64,000 nt of DNA from NCBI GenBank assembly GCA_017745195.1, contig JAGHZW010000235.1, forward strand, positions 16,611-80,610, written 5' to 3'. The notes beneath the pieces are model-generated. The model was given only the letters and a program-made list of their open reading frames with translations, did not search any database and was not told the DNA's origin. Shown here piece by piece: positions 1 to 10,500 of this stretch. Within the stretch, counting starts at the first letter, position 1. Every line of letters starts with the position of its first letter. The position numbers and the translations under genes are program-made. The DNA is from Pseudoxanthomonas sp. GTDB lineage: Bacteria > Pseudomonadota > Gammaproteobacteria > Xanthomonadales > Xanthomonadaceae.

Positions 1-458
1 GCTACAACATGCTCAAGCTGACCCTGCTGCTGGTCAGCCACGACCGCGACTTCCTCGACAACGTAGTCACCTCCACGCTGGTAATGGAAGGCGACGGCCG
101 CGTCGGCGAATACGTCGGTGGCTATACCGACTGGCTGCGCCAGCGGCCCACGCCGGTCGCGGCTGCCGCGGCCAAGCCGAAGGCGAAGGAAGCGCAGGCC
201 GAAGCGGCGCCGGTGGTCGCCGCTCCAGCCGCAGCGGCCAGGCGCAAGCTCAGCTACAAGGACGCGCGCGAGCTGGAGCAGCTGCCGGCGCGGATCGAAT
301 CGCTGGAAGGCGAACTGGCGTCGCTGGCCGCGGCGATGTCCGATGCCGGCTTCTACCAGCACGATCCGGGTGCGGTCGCCGCGCATACCCGGCGCATGGC
401 CGAGGCGCAGGACGAGCTCGACACCGCCTACGCCCGCTGGAGCGAACTGGACGGCTGA
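1..458 (+). CDS. ABC-F family ATPase, C-terminal part (gene starts before the window)
   Basis: LLVSHDRDFLDNVVTSTLVMEGDGRVGEYVGGYTDW is typical of the second ABC domain of Uup-like ABC-F proteins, followed by a charged coiled-coil C-terminus. Confidence 0.85.
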   Translation, partial: YNMLKLTLLLVSHDRDFLDNVVTSTLVMEGDGRVGEYVGGYTDWLRQRPTPVAAAAAKPKAKEAQAEAAPVVAAPAAAARRKLSYKDARELEQLPARIESLEGELASLAAAMSDAGFYQHDPGAVAAHTRRMAEAQDELDTAYARWSELDG

Positions 459-485
459 GCCAGCGCCACGCAGGCGTTGTCGTGG

Positions 486-923
486 TCAGTGGCCGCGGAG
501 CGCCGTCGGTGCCGGATCCAGTGCCATGAACACCCAGAACGGCACGTCGGCCTCGGCCCACCAGTGCGAGGCTTCCTGCAGCAGGTCGAGCAGGGTCTGC
601 AAGTGCCCGGGTTGCGCGGTGCGCAGCGGCGCGGCGGCCTCGAAGAGCAGCACGTAGCCGGGTGCCGGCAGCCACTCCAGGTCGCGCAGCGCGTCCATCA
701 GCGCGTCCCAGTTGCCGCCGCGGCCGGCGGGCAGGTCCAGCACGGTGGCGATGCGCAGCAACAGGGTCTGCTTGTCGCGGCAGCCGTCGAGGTCGATCCG
801 GCGCACGAGCAGGCCCGAATCGCGGGCGGCCGCAGCCAGCGCCGGCAGGTCGGCGGCGTCGACTTCGTACACGCCGGCCTGCGAGGCATCGTCCAGGCCG
901 ATGTCGAATCCGGAATCGGTCAT
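486..923 (-). CDS. Barstar family protein (ribonuclease inhibitor)
   Basis: Barstar-like sequence (DLDGCRDKQTLLLRIATVLDLP..GGNWDALMDALRDLEWLPAPGYVLLFE); start overlaps the stop of the upstream barnase gene. Confidence 0.88.
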   Translation of the reverse strand: MTDSGFDIGLDDASQAGVYEVDAADLPALAAAARDSGLLVRRIDLDGCRDKQTLLLRIATVLDLPAGRGGNWDALMDALRDLEWLPAPGYVLLFEAAAPLRTAQPGHLQTLLDLLQEASHWWAEADVPFWVFMALDPAPTALRGH

Positions 924-1357
924 GGCGTGGACTCCGCGGCGGGTGGTTCGAAACGGCGGAAGCTGTCGTAGTGGTCGCCGGTGTAGTACCACTCGCGCGG
1001 CGGATCGCCACCGGTGACGATGCGGCGCGCGCCACGATGCGACAGCCCGGGCGTCGGCACGGTGAACTCGCGGTAGTAGCCGCGTTCGCGCGCCGGCAGC
1101 CGCTGTTCGCGGTTGCCGAACACGCTGCCGTCCTGGCGGTTGGGGAAGGACTCGCCGCGCTGGATCCTGCGGATCACCGGCCCGGCTTCCGCGGGCAGGA
1201 AAGCGGGCAGGGTGGCGGCATGCGCGGCGGCCGCCGGCGGGACCGGGCCCGCGTGCACGTCCGCCTGGCGCATGCCGGCTTCCGGTCGCAGCAGCCAGGC
1301 GAGGGCGGCAATGGCGACGACGGCGAGCAGCAGGCGAAACGGTCGGAATGCGCGCAT
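920..1357 (-). CDS. Barnase-like ribonuclease (N1/T1 family) with N-terminal signal/anchor
   Basis: YREFTVPTPG..RGARRIVTGGD..WYYTGDHYDSFRRF retains Glu/Arg/His expected for barnase; hydrophobic N-terminus MRAFRPFRLLLAVVAIAALAWLL; alternative upstream start at 1402. Confidence 0.87.
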   Translation of the reverse strand: MRAFRPFRLLLAVVAIAALAWLLRPEAGMRQADVHAGPVPPAAAAHAATLPAFLPAEAGPVIRRIQRGESFPNRQDGSVFGNREQRLPARERGYYREFTVPTPGLSHRGARRIVTGGDPPREWYYTGDHYDSFRRFEPPAAESTP

Positions 1358-1597
1358 GCGACGGATTCGTGGCGAGTGGACCGCAGTATGCGTCGGCGGC
1401 ATGTCCGCAGCTTGAACACGGTGCGGTCGCGCGCTTCACGCCGCTGGAACCCGTTACGGCCCATGCTTCGCGGCCTGCGCCGGCGCGGCGGCGGGATGCA
1501 GCATCCTCCGCCGTATCTTGGTTGGGCGCGCAAGCCTGACTAGACTGTTCCCCGCCGCGCCCGGGACTGTCCGGGCTCGAAATCCAAGGAGACCACC

Positions 1598-2209
1598 GTG
1601 GCCTATACCCTCCCCGAGTTGCCGTATGCCTACGATGCGCTGGAACCGCACATCGATACGGAGACGATGAAGATCCACCACACCAAGCACCACCAGACCT
1701 ACATCAATAACGTCAACGCCGCGCTGGAAGGCACCGAGTATGCCGACCTGCCGGTCGAGGAACTGGTGGCCAAGCTGAAGACGCTGCCGGACAACCTGCA
1801 GGGCCCGGTGCGCAACAACGGCGGCGGCCACGCCAACCACACCCTGTTCTGGACGGTGATGTCGCCCAGCGGCGGCGGCGAGCCCAAGGGCGACGTGGCC
1901 AAGGCGATCGACAAGGACCTCGGCGGCTTCGAGAAGTTCAAGGAAGCTTTCACCAAGGCCGCGCTGACCCGCTTCGGCAGCGGCTGGGCCTGGCTGAGCG
2001 TGACCCCCGACAAGAAGGTCGTGGTCGAGAGCAGCGCCAACCAGGACACCCCGCTCAGCGAGGGCAACACGCCGATCCTGGGCCTGGACGTGTGGGAACA
2101 CGCCTATTACCTGAAGTACCAGAACCGCCGCCCGGAATACATCGGCGCGTTCTACAACGTGGTCAACTGGGACGAAGTCGAGCGTCGCTACCAGGCGGCC
2201 GTGAAGTAA
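1598..2209 (+). CDS. sodA: Superoxide dismutase (Fe/Mn family)
   Basis: [50 protein letters not shown] start. Confidence 0.93.
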   Translation: MAYTLPELPYAYDALEPHIDTETMKIHHTKHHQTYINNVNAALEGTEYADLPVEELVAKLKTLPDNLQGPVRNNGGGHANHTLFWTVMSPSGGGEPKGDVAKAIDKDLGGFEKFKEAFTKAALTRFGSGWAWLSVTPDKKVVVESSANQDTPLSEGNTPILGLDVWEHAYYLKYQNRRPEYIGAFYNVVNWDEVERRYQAAVK

Positions 2210-2232
2210 GTCGCCACGCACGTGTGCACAGG

Positions 2233-2265
2233 GCGCCCCGGTTCTGCCGGGGCGCTTTTTTTTTT
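2233..2265 (+). terminator. Rho-independent terminator after sod
   Basis: gcgccccgg-ttctg-ccggggcgc hairpin followed by a 10-T tract. Confidence 0.9.
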
Positions 2266-2310
2266 CGCCCGCGTCGTCGCCCCGAACCGGCCGGGCGCGC
2301 CGCGGGCATG

Positions 2311-2340
2311 AAAAAAGCCCCGGCTTGCGGCCGGGGCTTT
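2311..2340 (-). terminator. Rho-independent terminator for the RND efflux operon
   Basis: gccccggc-ttgcg-gccggggc hairpin; on the minus strand it is followed by TTTTTT. Confidence 0.85.
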
Positions 2341-2362
2341 CGGTGTCGCGGGACAGGCGCGT

Positions 2363-5300
2363 CTATCGCATCGCCTGGCCGGCCTCGCGTTCCTGCTTCT
2401 CGCGCCATTCCTTCGACGGCTCGTCCAGCCGGTCGCCGAGCATGCGCCGGACCACGATGAAGAACACCGGGATCAACAGCAGGCCGAGGAAGGTGGCGAA
2501 CATCATGCCACCGATCACGCCAGTGCCGATCGCGTGGCGGGCATTGGCGCCGGCGCCGGTGGACAGGGCCATCGGCACCACGCCCATGATGAACGCGAAG
2601 GACGTCATCAGGATCGGGCGGAAGCGCAGGCGTGCGGCCTCGATGGTCGCGTCGCGCAGGGTCTTGCCGGCCAGGCGCTGCTCCACGGCGAACTCGATGA
2701 TCAGGATCGCGTTCTTGGCCGCAAGACCAATGATCGTGATCAGGCCGATCTTGAAGAAGATGTCGTTCGGCAGGCCACGCATCAGGCTCAGCAGCACCGC
2801 GCCGAGCATGCCCAGCGGCACCACCAGCAGCACCGCCACCGGGATCGACCAGCTCTCATAGAGCGCCGCCAGGCAGAGGAACACGACCACGATCGACAGC
2901 ACCAGCAACAGCGTGGCGGCATTGCCGGCCAGGATCTCCTGGTAGGACATGCCGGACCAGTCGTAGCCGAAGCCGGGCGGCAGGTCGTTGCTGACGATGC
3001 CTTCCATGATCTGCATCGCCTCGCCCGAGCTGTGGCCCGGGGCAGGGGAGCCCACGATATTCACCGCGGCGTAGCCCTGGTAGCGGTTCAGCGACGGCGG
3101 GCTGGTGATCCAGTTCGCATCGACCACCGTACTCAGCGGCACCATGCTGCTGGTGAGCGGGCTCGGCGTGTAGAAGCTGGCCAGCGATTCGGCGCCGGTG
3201 CGGAACGGAGCATCGGCGCGCAGGTTCACGCGCTTGATGCGGCCCTCGTAGAAGAAGTCGTTGGCATACACCGGCGCGAGCATCAGGCTGATCGCGTTGT
3301 AGATGTCGCCGACTTCCAGGCCCATCGACTGGGCCTGCACGCGGTCCACCTGCAGCTGCAGCTGCGGGGCGTCCTCGAGGCCGTTCGGACGCACGCCGAC
3401 CAGTGCCGGGTTCTGCGCGGCCTGGCCCAGCAGGATGTTGCGCGCCTGGGTCAGCGCCGCCTGGCCCTGGCCGGTGCGGTCCTGCAGCCACATGTCGAAG
3501 CCGCCGAACTGGCCCAGGCCCTGCACCGTCGGCAGGTTGACCACGAAGATGGTGGCCTCCTTGATCCCGTACAGCGCGCCGTTGGCCTGCTGGATGAACT
3601 CCGGTGCGGTCAGCTTGCGGTCTTCCCACGGCTTGAGCCGGATGAAGGCCATGCCGACGTTCTCGCCCTGGCCGACGAAGCTGAAGCCGGCCACCTGCAG
3701 CATGCTCTGGTAGCCGTCGATGCCCTGCAGCCGCCCGCGCATCTGCTCGAACACGCCCTGCGTGCGCTGCAGGGTCGCACCCGGCGGCAGCTGCACGATC
3801 GCCAGCGCGTAGCCCTGGTCTTCCTCCGGCAGGAAGCTGCCCGGCATGCGGGTGAACAGGAAGCCGCACAGCAGCGCCAGCACCGCGAACAGGATCATCC
3901 AGCGCGGCGCGTGCTTGACCGCACTGCCGATGTGGCCCACGTAGGTGTGGCTGACCTTGTCGTAGTACTTGTTGAACAGGCGGAACACCACGTTGGAGTT
4001 GGCGTGGTGGCTGGGCTTGAGGAAAGTCGCGCACAGCGCCGGGGTGAAGCCCAGCGCAAGGAACGCCGAGAACGCCATGGCAATGGCAATGGTCAGCGCG
4101 AACTGCTTGTAGATCTCGCCGGCCGCGCCGCCCTGCAGCGCGCTGGGGATGAACACCGCGGCCAGGACCACGGTGATCGCGACCACCGCGCTGGTGATCT
4201 GGCCCATCGCCTTGACCGTGGCCTCGCGCGGGGGCAGGCCTTCCTCGGTCATGATGCGCTCGACGTTCTCGATCACCACGATCGCGTCGTCCACGACAAT
4301 GCCGATCGACAGCACCATCGCGAACAACGTCAGCTGGTTGATCGTGAAGCCGATGATCGACATGCCCAGGAACGTGCCGAGCAGGGCGACCGGGATGACC
4401 AGGGTCGGGATGATGGTGGCGCGGATGTTCTGCAGGAAGATCAGCATCACCAGGAACACCAGCACCACCGCCTCGATGAGGGTCTTGACGACTTCCTCGA
4501 TCGAGATCTTGACGAAGGTGGTGCTGTCGTACGGGGCGACCCAGGTCACGCCTTCGGGGAAGGTGGACTGCAGTTCGTCCATCTTCGCGCGCACCGCGTC
4601 GGCCACGTTCAGGGCGTTGGCGCCCGGCAGCAGCTGCACCGCGAACGCACCGATCGGCTTGCCGTCCAGCTTGGTGTCGAAGCCGTAGGAGCCGGGGCCG
4701 AAGTTGACCCGGGCCACGTCGCGCAGGCGCACGGTCGAACCGTCGCTGTTGGCGCGCAGGATGATGTCCTCGAACTGCGCGGGCGTGCTGAAGCGGCCCT
4801 CGGCCGAGACCGTGGCGGTGAACGCCTGGCCATCGGGCGCCGGGTCGGAGCCGACCGAGCCGGCGGCGAACTGCACGTTCTGCGCGCGGATCGCACCCAG
4901 CACCTGGGTGGCCGACAGGCCGAAGCCCTGCAGCTTCTCCGGGTCCAGCCAGATGTTCATCGCGTACTCGGAGCCGAACTGCTGCACGCTGCCGACGCCG
5001 GGGATGCGCGAGATCTGGTCGATCACGCGCGAACCGTTGATGTCGTTAAGCGCGTTGCGGTCCACCGCCGGGTTGTCGGAGACCAGGCCGATCGCCATCA
5101 GGAAGCCGGCGTTGGCCTTGGCCACCACCACGCCCTGCTGGGTCACTTCGGTCGGCAGGCGCGGGGTCGCCAGCGCGACCTTGTTCTGCACCTGGACCTG
5201 GGCGATGTCCGGATTGGTGCCGGTCTCGAAGGTCAGGGTGATGCTGGCGCGGCCGGTGGCGCTGGACGAGGAGCTGAAGTACAGCAGGTGGTCGATGCCG

Positions 5301-5509
5301 GTGAGCTGCTGCTCGATGACCTGGGTGACCGCCCGTTCGACCGTGGACGCGCTGGCGCCGGGATAGCTGGCACCGACGGTGACCTGGGGCGGGGCGATGT
5401 TGGGATAGGACTCCACGCCGAGGCCGAGGATCGCGATCACGCCCGAAAGCGAGATCAGGATCGCCACGACCCAGGCGAAGACCGGGTGGTTGATGAAGAA
5501 CTTGGGCAT
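2363..5509 (-). CDS. RND multidrug efflux permease (AcrB/MexB, HAE1 family)
   Basis: 1048 aa; MPKFFINHPVFAWVVAILISLSGVIAI, GIVVDDAIVVIENVERIM, typical HAE1-RND architecture. Confidence 0.95.
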   Translation of the reverse strand: MPKFFINHPVFAWVVAILISLSGVIAILGLGVESYPNIAPPQVTVGASYPGASASTVERAVTQVIEQQLTGIDHLLYFSSSSSATGRASITLTFETGTNPDIAQVQVQNKVALATPRLPTEVTQQGVVVAKANAGFLMAIGLVSDNPAVDRNALNDINGSRVIDQISRIPGVGSVQQFGSEYAMNIWLDPEKLQGFGLSATQVLGAIRAQNVQFAAGSVGSDPAPDGQAFTATVSAEGRFSTPAQFEDIILRANSDGSTVRLRDVARVNFGPGSYGFDTKLDGKPIGAFAVQLLPGANALNVADAVRAKMDELQSTFPEGVTWVAPYDSTTFVKISIEEVVKTLIEAVVLVFLVMLIFLQNIRATIIPTLVIPVALLGTFLGMSIIGFTINQLTLFAMVLSIGIVVDDAIVVIENVERIMTEEGLPPREATVKAMGQITSAVVAITVVLAAVFIPSALQGGAAGEIYKQFALTIAIAMAFSAFLALGFTPALCATFLKPSHHANSNVVFRLFNKYYDKVSHTYVGHIGSAVKHAPRWMILFAVLALLCGFLFTRMPGSFLPEEDQGYALAIVQLPPGATLQRTQGVFEQMRGRLQGIDGYQSMLQVAGFSFVGQGENVGMAFIRLKPWEDRKLTAPEFIQQANGALYGIKEATIFVVNLPTVQGLGQFGGFDMWLQDRTGQGQAALTQARNILLGQAAQNPALVGVRPNGLEDAPQLQLQVDRVQAQSMGLEVGDIYNAISLMLAPVYANDFFYEGRIKRVNLRADAPFRTGAESLASFYTPSPLTSSMVPLSTVVDANWITSPPSLNRYQGYAAVNIVGSPAPGHSSGEAMQIMEGIVSNDLPPGFGYDWSGMSYQEILAGNAATLLLVLSIVVVFLCLAALYESWSIPVAVLLVVPLGMLGAVLLSLMRGLPNDIFFKIGLITIIGLAAKNAILIIEFAVEQRLAGKTLRDATIEAARLRFRPILMTSFAFIMGVVPMALSTGAGANARHAIGTGVIGGMMFATFLGLLLIPVFFIVVRRMLGDRLDEPSKEWREKQEREAGQAMR

Positions 5510-5521
5510 TGGCGGAAGTCC

Positions 5522-6751
5522 TTACTCGGCCGGCTTGTCGCCGGCGGGCGCCTTGGCTGGCGTGCCGTCCTTGGTCGGCGTACCGCCCTTGGCCGGAGCG
5601 GCGGTGCCGGGGGCACCGGCGGGAGCGCCCGGCTGCCACGGCGTCGCGGTCACCGGCGCACCCTCGCGGGCCTTCTGCACGCCCGAGACGATCACCTTGT
5701 CACCGGCCTTCAGGCCGGCGGTGACGATCCACTGGCCGTCGTGGGCCGCGCTGGTGGTCAGGTCGCGGCGCTCGACATTGCCGTCGGCGCCGATCACGCG
5801 GGCGAACGCGCCGTTGGCATCGCGCAGCACCGCTTCCTGCGGCACCAGGAACACCTCGTGCAGCTCGCCCATGTTGACCTTCAGGGTGACGAAGCTGCCG
5901 GGGAACAGCGTGTTGCCGGGATTCGGAACCTGCGCGCGCAGCGACACCGCGCCGGTTTCCGGGTCGACCGTGGTGTCGGAAAAGTCGACCACGCCGGGCT
6001 GCTCGTGGACGCGGTCGCCGGGCAGCACGACCTGCACGGTCGCCTTGCCGGTGGCGGCGAGGGACACGTTGGAGGCGGCACGCAGCCGGGCCAGCTCGGT
6101 CGAGCTGATCGAGAAGTTGGCGAACAGCGGATCGAGCTGGTCGACCGTGGTCAGCAGGGTGGCATCGCCCTGGCCGACCAGGGCGCCCTCGGTGACCCGC
6201 TGCTTGCCGGCGCGACCGGCGATGGGCGAGGTGACCTTGGCGTAGCCCAGGTTGATCCGGGCGGTGCTGACGTTGGCGCGCGCCGCTTCCACCGCGGCAC
6301 CGGCGCTGCGCTCGGCGGCGATGGCATTGTCCAGGTCGTTCTGCGAAACGAACTTCTGCGGCACCAGCCGGCGCGCGCGCTCGGCCAGGGCGCGGGCATT
6401 GGCGTAGGTCGCCTCGGCCTGGGCCAGCTGGCCCTGGGCCACGCCCAGCGAAGCCTGCAGCGGGGCCGGGTCGATCTCGAACAGCAGCTGGCCTTCGCGC
6501 ACATCGCTGCCTTCCTCGTACACCCGCCGCAGCAGCACTCCCGGCACGCGCGCGCGCACGTCGGCGCTGCGGTACGGGGACAGGCGGCCGACCAGGTCGC
6601 GGGTCAGCGGCACGGTCTGCGACTTGACTTCGACCACGCCCACTTCGGGCGGCGGCGGGGCAGCGGCCTGTTCCTTGCCGCCGCATGCGGCCAGCGCAAG
6701 CAGGCCGGAGGCCAGGAGGATTGATCGATGGAGGCGCATCGGGAGGCGCAT
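5522..6751 (-). CDS. RND efflux periplasmic adaptor subunit (lipoprotein)
   Basis: Lipobox LLALAACGG; AcrA-like VEVKSQTVPLTRDLVGRLSPYRSADVRARVPGVLLRRVYEEGSDVREGQLLFEIDP. Confidence 0.94.
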   Translation of the reverse strand: MRLPMRLHRSILLASGLLALAACGGKEQAAAPPPPEVGVVEVKSQTVPLTRDLVGRLSPYRSADVRARVPGVLLRRVYEEGSDVREGQLLFEIDPAPLQASLGVAQGQLAQAEATYANARALAERARRLVPQKFVSQNDLDNAIAAERSAGAAVEAARANVSTARINLGYAKVTSPIAGRAGKQRVTEGALVGQGDATLLTTVDQLDPLFANFSISSTELARLRAASNVSLAATGKATVQVVLPGDRVHEQPGVVDFSDTTVDPETGAVSLRAQVPNPGNTLFPGSFVTLKVNMGELHEVFLVPQEAVLRDANGAFARVIGADGNVERRDLTTSAAHDGQWIVTAGLKAGDKVIVSGVQKAREGAPVTATPWQPGAPAGAPGTAAPAKGGTPTKDGTPAKAPAGDKPAE

Positions 6752-6767
6752 CTGAAACTCCGGGGGG

Positions 6768-7394
6768 TCAGGAACGGAAAGAGGGGGGGGCGAAGGCACG
6801 CAGGAAGCTGTCGACCGCAAATTCCGCCCAATGTGACTGCTGGCCGGTTGTGTCGCGGTGAGGAACCAGGAACCGCTGCCGGTCGAAATCCAGGCCGGTG
6901 ATCATGCCAAGCAGCAGCTCGGCTGCGCAGTGCGGATCGTCATGTCTTAGCAGGCCCCGGCGCATGGCCTGTTGCAGCCAGGCGGCCAGGCGGCCCTGCA
7001 GGCCCTCGATCCAGATCGCGTACAGCGCCCGGACCTCGTCGGGGAACTGGGTCGCCTGGCCGGTGAGCAGGCGGGCAGTACCGATCGTGCCGGGTGCGGA
7101 CAGCGCGGCCAGGTGGTCGCGGGCGAAGGCCACCAGTGTCGCGCGCAGGGTCGCCGCGTCCGGGGTGCCGGCGAGCATGGTGGCGTTGCGGCTGTCGTCG
7201 CTGAGCACCTGCAGCAGCAGCGCCTGCTTGGAGCCGTAGCGTGCGTACAGCGTCTGCTTGGAGCAGCCGGCGCGCGCGGCGACCGCGTCCATGCTGATCT
7301 GCACGCCCTGCTCGCGGACCAGTTCGCGCACAGCGGCGTGCACCCGCTGGTGGCGGGCGTCCTCGGGCGGGCGCTGGCTGGAGGCGGGCTGCAT
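6768..7394 (-). CDS. TetR/AcrR family transcriptional regulator
   Basis: N-terminal HTH QISMDAVAARAGCSKQTLYARYGSKQALL; immediately upstream of, and same strand as, the adaptor gene. Confidence 0.92.
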   Translation of the reverse strand: MQPASSQRPPEDARHQRVHAAVRELVREQGVQISMDAVAARAGCSKQTLYARYGSKQALLLQVLSDDSRNATMLAGTPDAATLRATLVAFARDHLAALSAPGTIGTARLLTGQATQFPDEVRALYAIWIEGLQGRLAAWLQQAMRRGLLRHDDPHCAAELLLGMITGLDFDRQRFLVPHRDTTGQQSHWAEFAVDSFLRAFAPPSFRS

Positions 7395-7398
7395 CGGG

Positions 7399-7418
7399 AC
7401 TGGACTATACCGTCCAGT
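7399..7418. promoter_or_regulatory. Putative TetR operator overlapping the tetR-RND promoter
   Basis: Perfect inverted repeat ACTGGAC-N6-GTCCAGT directly upstream of the tetR ATG; minus strand reads ttcaaa-N16-tatagt across it. Confidence 0.6.
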
Positions 7419-7520
7419 TCACTTATTTGAAAGCGGGCTTTTCTTCCGTCCTGCAGCAAGGCTCCCGCAACATGCGTGGCTACAATGCGCGCACACACTT
7501 TGCTGCGGAGTTCCAGTCCC

Positions 7521-10500
7521 ATGAAATCCACTTCTTCCGGTGGCAAACGCATGACGAAGCCAGCCAGGGCCACGCCGGCGAAAGCGGCGGCGTCCGCGGC
7601 GTCGGGGCGCTTCTCGCTGGAGCCGGTGTATGCGGCCGCGCGCCGCCTTGCGCCGGCCGCGCGCCAGGCCGAGCTGCAGGAATTCCTCGGCGAGTTCTAC
7701 CGCCGGCTGGAAGAAGACGAGTATCCGCAGCACACGCCGCAGACCTGGGCCGCGATGGGCATCGACATCCTCGGCTTCGCGCGAAAGCGCAAGCCCGGCA
7801 CGGCCAGCGTGCGCGTGTTCAACCCGACCGCCGCGGCCAACGGCTGGGATTCGCCGTACACGATCCTGCAGATCGTCAACGACGACATGCCGTTCCTGGT
7901 CGACTCGGTCAGCATGGCGCTGGCCGACATGGGCGTGGGCGTGCACGTGCTGGGCCATCCGCTGGTGCGCATCGCCCGCGACGGCAACGGCAAGCTGCTC
8001 TCGGTCGGCGACGGCCGTCCCGAATCGATGATGCTGCTGGAGATCGACCGCCAGCCGCCGTCCGCGATGCGCGAGATCGAGCAGCGCGTGGCCGCGGTGC
8101 TGGCCGAGGTCCGCGGCGTGGTCGCCGACTGGGGGCTGATGCGCGAGCGCATGCAGGTGCTGGCCGACGACCTGGCCACGCGGCGCATGCCGGTGGACGA
8201 TACCGGCCGGCGCGAGGCGCAGGAGTTCCTGCGCTGGACCGCGGCCGACCACTTCATCCTGTACGGCTACCGCGAATACAAGGTGGTGAAGCAGGGCGGC
8301 GAATCGGTGCTGGCCCCGGTCGAGGGCTCGGGCCTGGGCCTGATGCGCGGCAAGGACAACGCGCCGCCGCGGCCGGTGAAGTCGCTGGCCGCGCACGGGC
8401 TGAACCAGTCCGGCACCCCCGAGGCGCTGATCCTGACCAAGACCAACGCCCGCTCGCGGATCCACCGCAAGGGCTACATGGACTACATCGGCGTGCTGGA
8501 GTTCGATGCCAACGGCACGATCACCGGCGAGCAGCGCTTCCTCGGCCTGTACACCTCCAGCGCCTACAACCGCCGGCCGTGGGAGATCCCGCTGGTGCGC
8601 GAGCGCTACGAGCACGTCATGCGCCGCAGCGGCCTGTCGCCGAGCAGCCACAGCGGCAAGGCGCTGCGCCACATCCTGGAGACGCTGCCGCGCGAGGAGC
8701 TGTTCCAGTCCAGCGAGGAAGAGTTGTACCGCACCGCGACCGGCGTGCTTGGCCTGCAGGAGCGGGTCCGCAGCCGGCTGTTCCTGCGCCGCGACCGCTA
8801 CGGCCGCTTCTTCTCGGCGCTGGTCTACATCCCGCGCGAGCGCTTCAACACCGACGTGCGCCTGCGCATCGAGGCGCTGCTGAAGGACGCGCTGCACGGC
8901 GAGCAGGTCGATTCGAGCGTGGTGCTGGGCGAGTCTCCGCTGGCCCAGCTGCACCTGATCGTGCGCCCGCGCGCGGGCACAGTGGCCGACCTGGACACCG
9001 GCGAGCTCGAGCGCCGCCTGGCCCACCTGCTGCGCAACTGGCAGGACGACCTGCGCGAACTGCTGATCGCCCGTCATGGCGAGGCCGAGGGCCTGCGCCT
9101 GGCCAACGTCTACGGCCGCGCCCTGCCGGCGGGCTACATCGAGGACATCTCGCCGGAGCTGGCCGCCAACGACGTCGAGCAGCTGGCCGCGCTGACCGGC
9201 CCGGACGACCTGCGGCTGAGCCTGCACGCGGTCAGCCGCGAGGGCACTTCCGGCCTGCGCCTGAAGCTGTACCGCCAGCACGACGACATCCCGCTGTCGG
9301 ACGTGCTGCCGCTGATGGAGAACATGGGCCTGAAGGTCATCTCCGAGCACCCGTACCGGCTGCAGGCCAGCCTGGACAACGGCGGCAGCCAGCCGATCTA
9401 CATCCAGGACTTCGAGGTCGAGCGCGCCGCCGCCGGCGGCGACATCGGCGCGCTGGCGCCGGCGTTCGAGCAGGCCTTCGCTGCGATCTGGTCGGGCCGC
9501 GCCGAGAACGACGGGCTCAACCGCCTGGTCCTGTCCGCCGGACTGGAATGGCGCCAGGTCGCGCTGCTGCGCGGCTACTGGAAGTACCTGCTGCAGACCG
9601 GCGTGCCGTTCTCGCAGAACTACGTCGAGGAGACGCTGGGCCGCTATCCGTTGCTGGCGCGGCTGCTGGTCGAACTGTTCGAGGCCCGTTTCCACCCGTC
9701 CACCGGCCATGAAACAGCCGCGCAGATCCTGGCCGGGCAGCAGCGCCTGGTCGACCACCTGCGCGTGCTGGCCGGCGGCGACGAGTCGGTGATCCGTTCG
9801 CTGCAGGAGGTGGTCGATGCGCGCAGCGCCGATCGCGCCACCCAGGAGAGCGTCACCCGCGGCGCGCTGCTGAAACTGCTCGACCGCGTCTCCAGCCTGG
9901 ACGACGATCGCATCCTGCGCGGTTTCATCGGCGCGATCGACGCGACCCTGCGTACCGGGTATTTCCAGATGGCCGCCGACGGCCAGCCCGGCCACTGCAT
10001 CAGCTTCAAGTTCGATTCGGCGCTGGTGCCGGACCTGCCCAAGCCGCGTCCGTACCGCGAGATCTTCGTCTACGGCCCGCGCGTGGAAGGCGTGCACCTG
10101 CGCTTCGGCCCGGTCGCCCGCGGCGGCCTGCGCTGGTCGGACCGGCGCGAGGACTTCCGCACCGAGGTGCTGGGCCTGGTCAAGGCGCAGATGGTGAAGA
10201 ACACCGTGATCGTGCCGGTCGGCGCCAAGGGCGGCTTCTTCGTCAAGCAGCCGCCGGTGTCCGGCGACCGCGACGCGGTGCTGGCCGAGGGCGTGGCCTG
10301 CTACAAGCTGTTCATCCAGGGCCTGCTCGACATCACCGACAACATCGTCGACGGCAGGATCGTGCCGCCGCGCGACGTGGTCCGCCACGACCAGGATGAT
10401 CCGTACCTGGTGGTCGCCGCCGACAAGGGCACCGCGACCTTCTCCGACATCGCCAACGGCCTGGCCATCGCCCATGGCTTCTGGCTGGGCGACGCGTTCG

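Noticed and set aside
2534-6724. 1396-aa antisense ORF opposite the RND operon
   Set aside because: His/Arg/Asp/Gln-rich composition typical of the complement of a coding sequence; sense genes are unambiguous.
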